Source: Neckera pumila (lineage: Eukaryota > Streptophyta > Bryopsida > Hypnales > Neckeraceae). From it: DNA of 64,000 nucleotides. The translations under genes and the position numbers were made by a program. The notes below the pieces were generated by a model. That model searched no databases, had not been told where the DNA came from, and was given only the letters and a program-made list of their open reading frames with translations. The stretch is from NCBI GenBank assembly GCA_963969595.1, contig OZ018415.1:11780001-11844000 (forward strand). Reading direction: 5' to 3'. Positions within the stretch are counted from its first letter, which is position 1, and every line of letters starts with the position of its first letter. Positions 60,832 through 64,000 of the stretch are shown here, piece by piece.

Positions 60832-62393
60832 GCTTTGCGACTAAAACAATATTTAACACTTCATTCTACAATGACTTTGTCACTAAAAAAAATTCTAATG
60901 ATGTAAAATAGTGACACAAAATAGTGGAGCATGATTTGGTGCAAATAGGGAGAGCTACAGTCGCAAGATAGTTGTATATGACACTCAGTTGCATTTTAGC
61001 CAGATGGCGGACATATTTTTCTTCTAGTGACTAAGCAAAATCACCTTGCCGTCATTATTTAGTGTAATAAAAACATCCAACTTCATCAGAGTTTTTTCTA
61101 CTCTAAATTACACTGTATCAAGTAAATGCCCACAAAACATCAGCACGCTATAAGCCAAATAAAGAAATTGCTAGAGCACTTATAAAGAAAAATAGGCAAA
61201 ATATCACCTGAAATTTCTTTTACACCACTACCGCCTTAATGTATATGTGGCTTCAAAGCTCGGTGTTTATCTAAGGCACATTCTCTGTGCTTGTTCTTGC
61301 TAGTAGCAACAATGCAACGCAAGATTTTAGAAGCAAGAAGCAAAAAGAAGGCAAGTGGAAAGGAAGCAACGAAAATGAGGTAGTGGAAGGACCCGTTCCC
61401 AAAACTAAGGTTCTAAGAATTTGGAAACCCTAGGTTAACTTCATGGAGTTCACGCAACAACTTTAAGCGGCTATTTATTGGACTATTCACAGAACCCTCT
61501 AATCTCACATAAAACACTAAAACAACTACAAATAATAGTAAAATTAGGTTGCCTTAACAATTAGGTTGCTTTCTGTAAAGAAAATTGCTTTAAAAGCCAT
61601 CGGAGTCCACAAAACATTTCTAAAAATATTTCCATTTGTACACATGGAGGTTTGTGAGTCTCAATTACAACAATACCTAATTCAAAAGTAGTGCATTTTT
61701 GTACAATAATTGAAAATGTTTATATTGTGTCAAATGTCGAGATATTAGTGGAGGGCAACCTAATTTTACAATTTTGTATACATCCAACCAAATAATAAAA
61801 TATATGTTTTATTTTATTTTATTTTATTTTATTTTATTTTATAATTATAATTATTTTTAAATCATGACCTAGCCTCTAGGCAAACATACCTATATTTATG
61901 ATTTGACTCATTATTTACTTGTTATTTGTTGTGACTTATATAATACATTTCTATGTTTATTGAATATTATTCCATATATTATTGAATTTGCCTTTAAGAG
62001 TACTTTCACATCAAAGCTTTTGTTTTATAATCATGAACATTTAGAGGAGCTTATTATGCATTTGAAGTTTTCATAAAGAAATTTTATCGTAATAGTGGTT
62101 GCTTATCCAGGGTATTATCATCGTCTTAATTAAGATAGGTGCAGTTAATTAATGAGCAACAATGTCAACATTGCTGGATTGTTGCCGTAACATATGCTCT
62201 TGAATTTCGATCTTTAATGAACCATAACAAACCAACTCCTCCTAGACCAAGGTGCCAAGGAAACCTGCATTAATATGGCAAAAATGATGGATCATGCTCA
62301 ATTAGGAAGTATTGATAGTAAAAACTGTACAAAGTAAGAAGCAGTAGTAGCCAAATAAAACACCACAAAAGTATTCTAGATTAGCTAGTCGCA
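60832..62393. other. Intergenic, no gene seen
   Basis: Contains an (ATTTT)n microsatellite at 61807-61841 and otherwise AT-rich spacer. Confidence 0.45.
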
Positions 62394-62968
62394 TTAACCC
62401 CTAGAGGACCGGAGGGATGTCCAAATTTCCAAAGTTGCGAAGATCTATTATAAAATACAGTTTAGAAGAATATTTTAATGATGACTTTCAAACAATAGTT
62501 GTAAATGCTATTTATAGATTACATCCATACAGTTAGATCAACAAAATTACATATCAATAATTCAATATAATTTGAAGCCAAAAATTGGAAATTTCTTTTA
62601 AAATCAATTGTAGATTGAATATTTATGAATTTTAAGAGATTTTTTTTCCTATTAGTTCAAAATATTGAGTTCTAATCATAGTATTTTTTGAAGATTTTAT
62701 TTTATTTTTTGTTTCAAGTCATTTTGGAAGGGTCATTTTTTGTACTGAAAAAGTTACTTTTTGAGGCTAGACCTCCCAATACCTTTTGAATTATAGAATA
62801 TTTTGGCAAAGTAAAATCTTCATAATTTGAATTGCACAAATCTTAAAGAACTAATATAAGAATCTTCAAAAAAAAATTGATAAATGAAAAAACGCATTTC
62901 AATGAGTTTGAGACGTGTTTCCGTTCATTCATTGTTCAAAATCTGCACTCATGGTCCTTAAGGGGATA
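62394..62968 (+). mobile_element. TTAA-bounded element, short subfamily
   Basis: TTAACCCCTAGAGGACCGG at the left; TGGTCCTTAAGGGGATAA at the right (TTAA decayed to ATAA). 575 bp. Confidence 0.68.
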
Positions 62969-63893
62969 ATCCTTGTCAATTGTAACACCATGAGAGGTAG
63001 TTTCTAACGCAAATCGTGCCAATTGCAATCAATTTAGGTAGGTTTCCTAAAACGTGTCTAGGTGCTTATCAATTTGTGAAACATAGATGTATATGTTTGT
63101 TTAACATGTTTTCTACAACAAATCTGCAAAATAGTCAGAGGAATCACCAGTTGCACTACATTTACATTTATAGGGACAGTTGTGCCTTCTCACTTCAATT
63201 TGATTGTAATTATTTAACAATAGGAGATTTGAACTTTCCAGAAAAGAATCACCACTAGAAAGGCTGTTACTTGGATTAAGAGTGTTTTCTTAACATTTCT
63301 AGACTACTATACATTCCAAAACATCCCCTTCCCAAAGATGCATGTATATGTGAATAGCAAACTCTTTGCAAAGCTCGTTGGATCTACCCCACCCTTTTTA
63401 TGAGAAAATGCAAACAGAAAAAATTATTATTTACAACAAATGTTAAAATTAGGAAAATTAGATTCTTATTTGATATCAAGAACCCCGAATTTACTACCAT
63501 GGATCTCAAAATACAAAATTAACTCCTCTACATATTGCACACCATGGGGCAAGTTTCTACATTTGTCCCCACCCAAAGAAAAGCAAAGAAACCTTTCCCA
63601 AAGAAAACCGCCCTCTTCCACCGATTGTATCTGGTATCTACATCTGTCTAAGATTTCTGGGCTGAAAAGTTTACGTGCTGATTCGAGCCTCTGTCTGCTC
63701 CAGTCTATTCTTGGCACTTGCCAACTGCAGGCACGGTTCCGTACGACCACGTGTTTCACGTCCCCAGCAGCTGCGCCAAGTGAAGCACGCTCCACACACA
63801 CACTCTCTGAGAGCTTTTCTTCTTCTCGGAATCTCGAACGCTTTCCCGAGTTTGTTTCTCGTTGCGAATCCGTCGATTCCTCCACATTCATCG
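62969..63893. other. Spacer becoming GC-richer; likely promoter/5' UTR at its end
   Basis: AT-rich to about 63540, then a pyrimidine-rich, GC-richer stretch (TCTTCTTCTC and CTCGAACGC near 63817-63842) typical of plant leader sequences. ORFs on both strands here have no recognised domain. Confidence 0.35.
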
Positions 63894-63943
63894 ATGAAAT
63901 GCTGGATAATAAGTTTGTGGGTTCTCGCGTGGCCAGTCCGTAC
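63894..63943 (+). CDS. Possible first exon of a secreted protein (runs off window)
   Basis: An ATG at 63894 opens MKCWIISLWVLAWPVR, a short basic-then-hydrophobic start like a signal peptide, ending at a strong donor (TAC then GTAAGT at 63944). The rest would lie beyond the window. Only composition, the donor and the leader-like upstream sequence support it. Confidence 0.2.
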
Positions 63944-64000
63944 GTAAGTTAGCCTTTTGTAGCGTCGCAAACGGGTGTCGCTACTCAGAGTTCGGGATGC

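Overview
This window looks like nuclear DNA of a land plant. It holds GT-AG introns, a vacuolar/apoplastic-type GH3 beta-xylosidase, a Bet v 1/PR-10-like protein whose single intron sits at the position conserved in that family, and very AT-rich, transposon-packed spacers between GC-richer exons. The gene set (a plant beta-xylosidase beside a GH105 unsaturated rhamnogalacturonyl hydrolase, a family best known from bacteria and fungi) and the divergence of the proteins from familiar seed-plant sequences suggest a seed-free plant (bryophyte or lycophyte). That placement is inference and could be wrong.

Four protein-coding genes can be assembled with intact reading frames. (1) 4103-9870, minus strand: an eight-exon GH3 beta-xylosidase/alpha-L-arabinofuranosidase of 818 aa. 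(2) 25234-27550, plus strand: a three-exon DEDDh 3'-5' exonuclease of the ERI1/ERI2 type, 319 aa. (3) 39067-40475, plus strand: a two-exon secreted GH105 enzyme, 395 aa, with a TATA box about 640 bp upstream. (4) 50028-51679, plus strand: a two-exon Bet v 1/PR-10/MLP-like protein, 154 aa. The last 100 bases may hold a first exon of a gene running off the window. A 97-codon open frame at 24235-24528 (minus) is head to head with the exonuclease gene and is only a candidate. The genes do not form a pathway or operon; the xylosidase and the GH105 enzyme would both act on cell-wall polysaccharides.

The rest is mostly repeats. The dominant family consists of 0.6-1.15 kb non-coding elements bounded by TTAA and sharing inverted ends close to TTAACCCCTAAAGGACC. 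I count about 16 copies plus 4 short relatives, roughly a fifth of the window, several nested. A second MITE family has ends like CATTAGGAAAAATTTCAGCC (5 copies). There are also two copies of a CACTA-type foldback element (one with a 3-bp target duplication), a Stowaway-like element, several other foldbacks, two old segmental duplications, and a dispersed GTTT-headed repeat. No tRNA, rRNA, CRISPR array, virus, or intact transposase/reverse transcriptase gene was recognised.

Layout: 0.1-1.1 kb TTAA element; 1.1-3.8 kb AT-rich spacer; 3.8-9.9 kb xylosidase; 10-24 kb repeats; 24.2-27.6 kb exonuclease and its promoter; 27.6-38.4 kb repeats; 38.4-40.5 kb GH105; 40.5-50 kb repeats; 50.0-51.7 kb PR-10-like; 51.7-63.8 kb repeats with decayed coding-like stretches on the minus strand; end of window, possible gene start.
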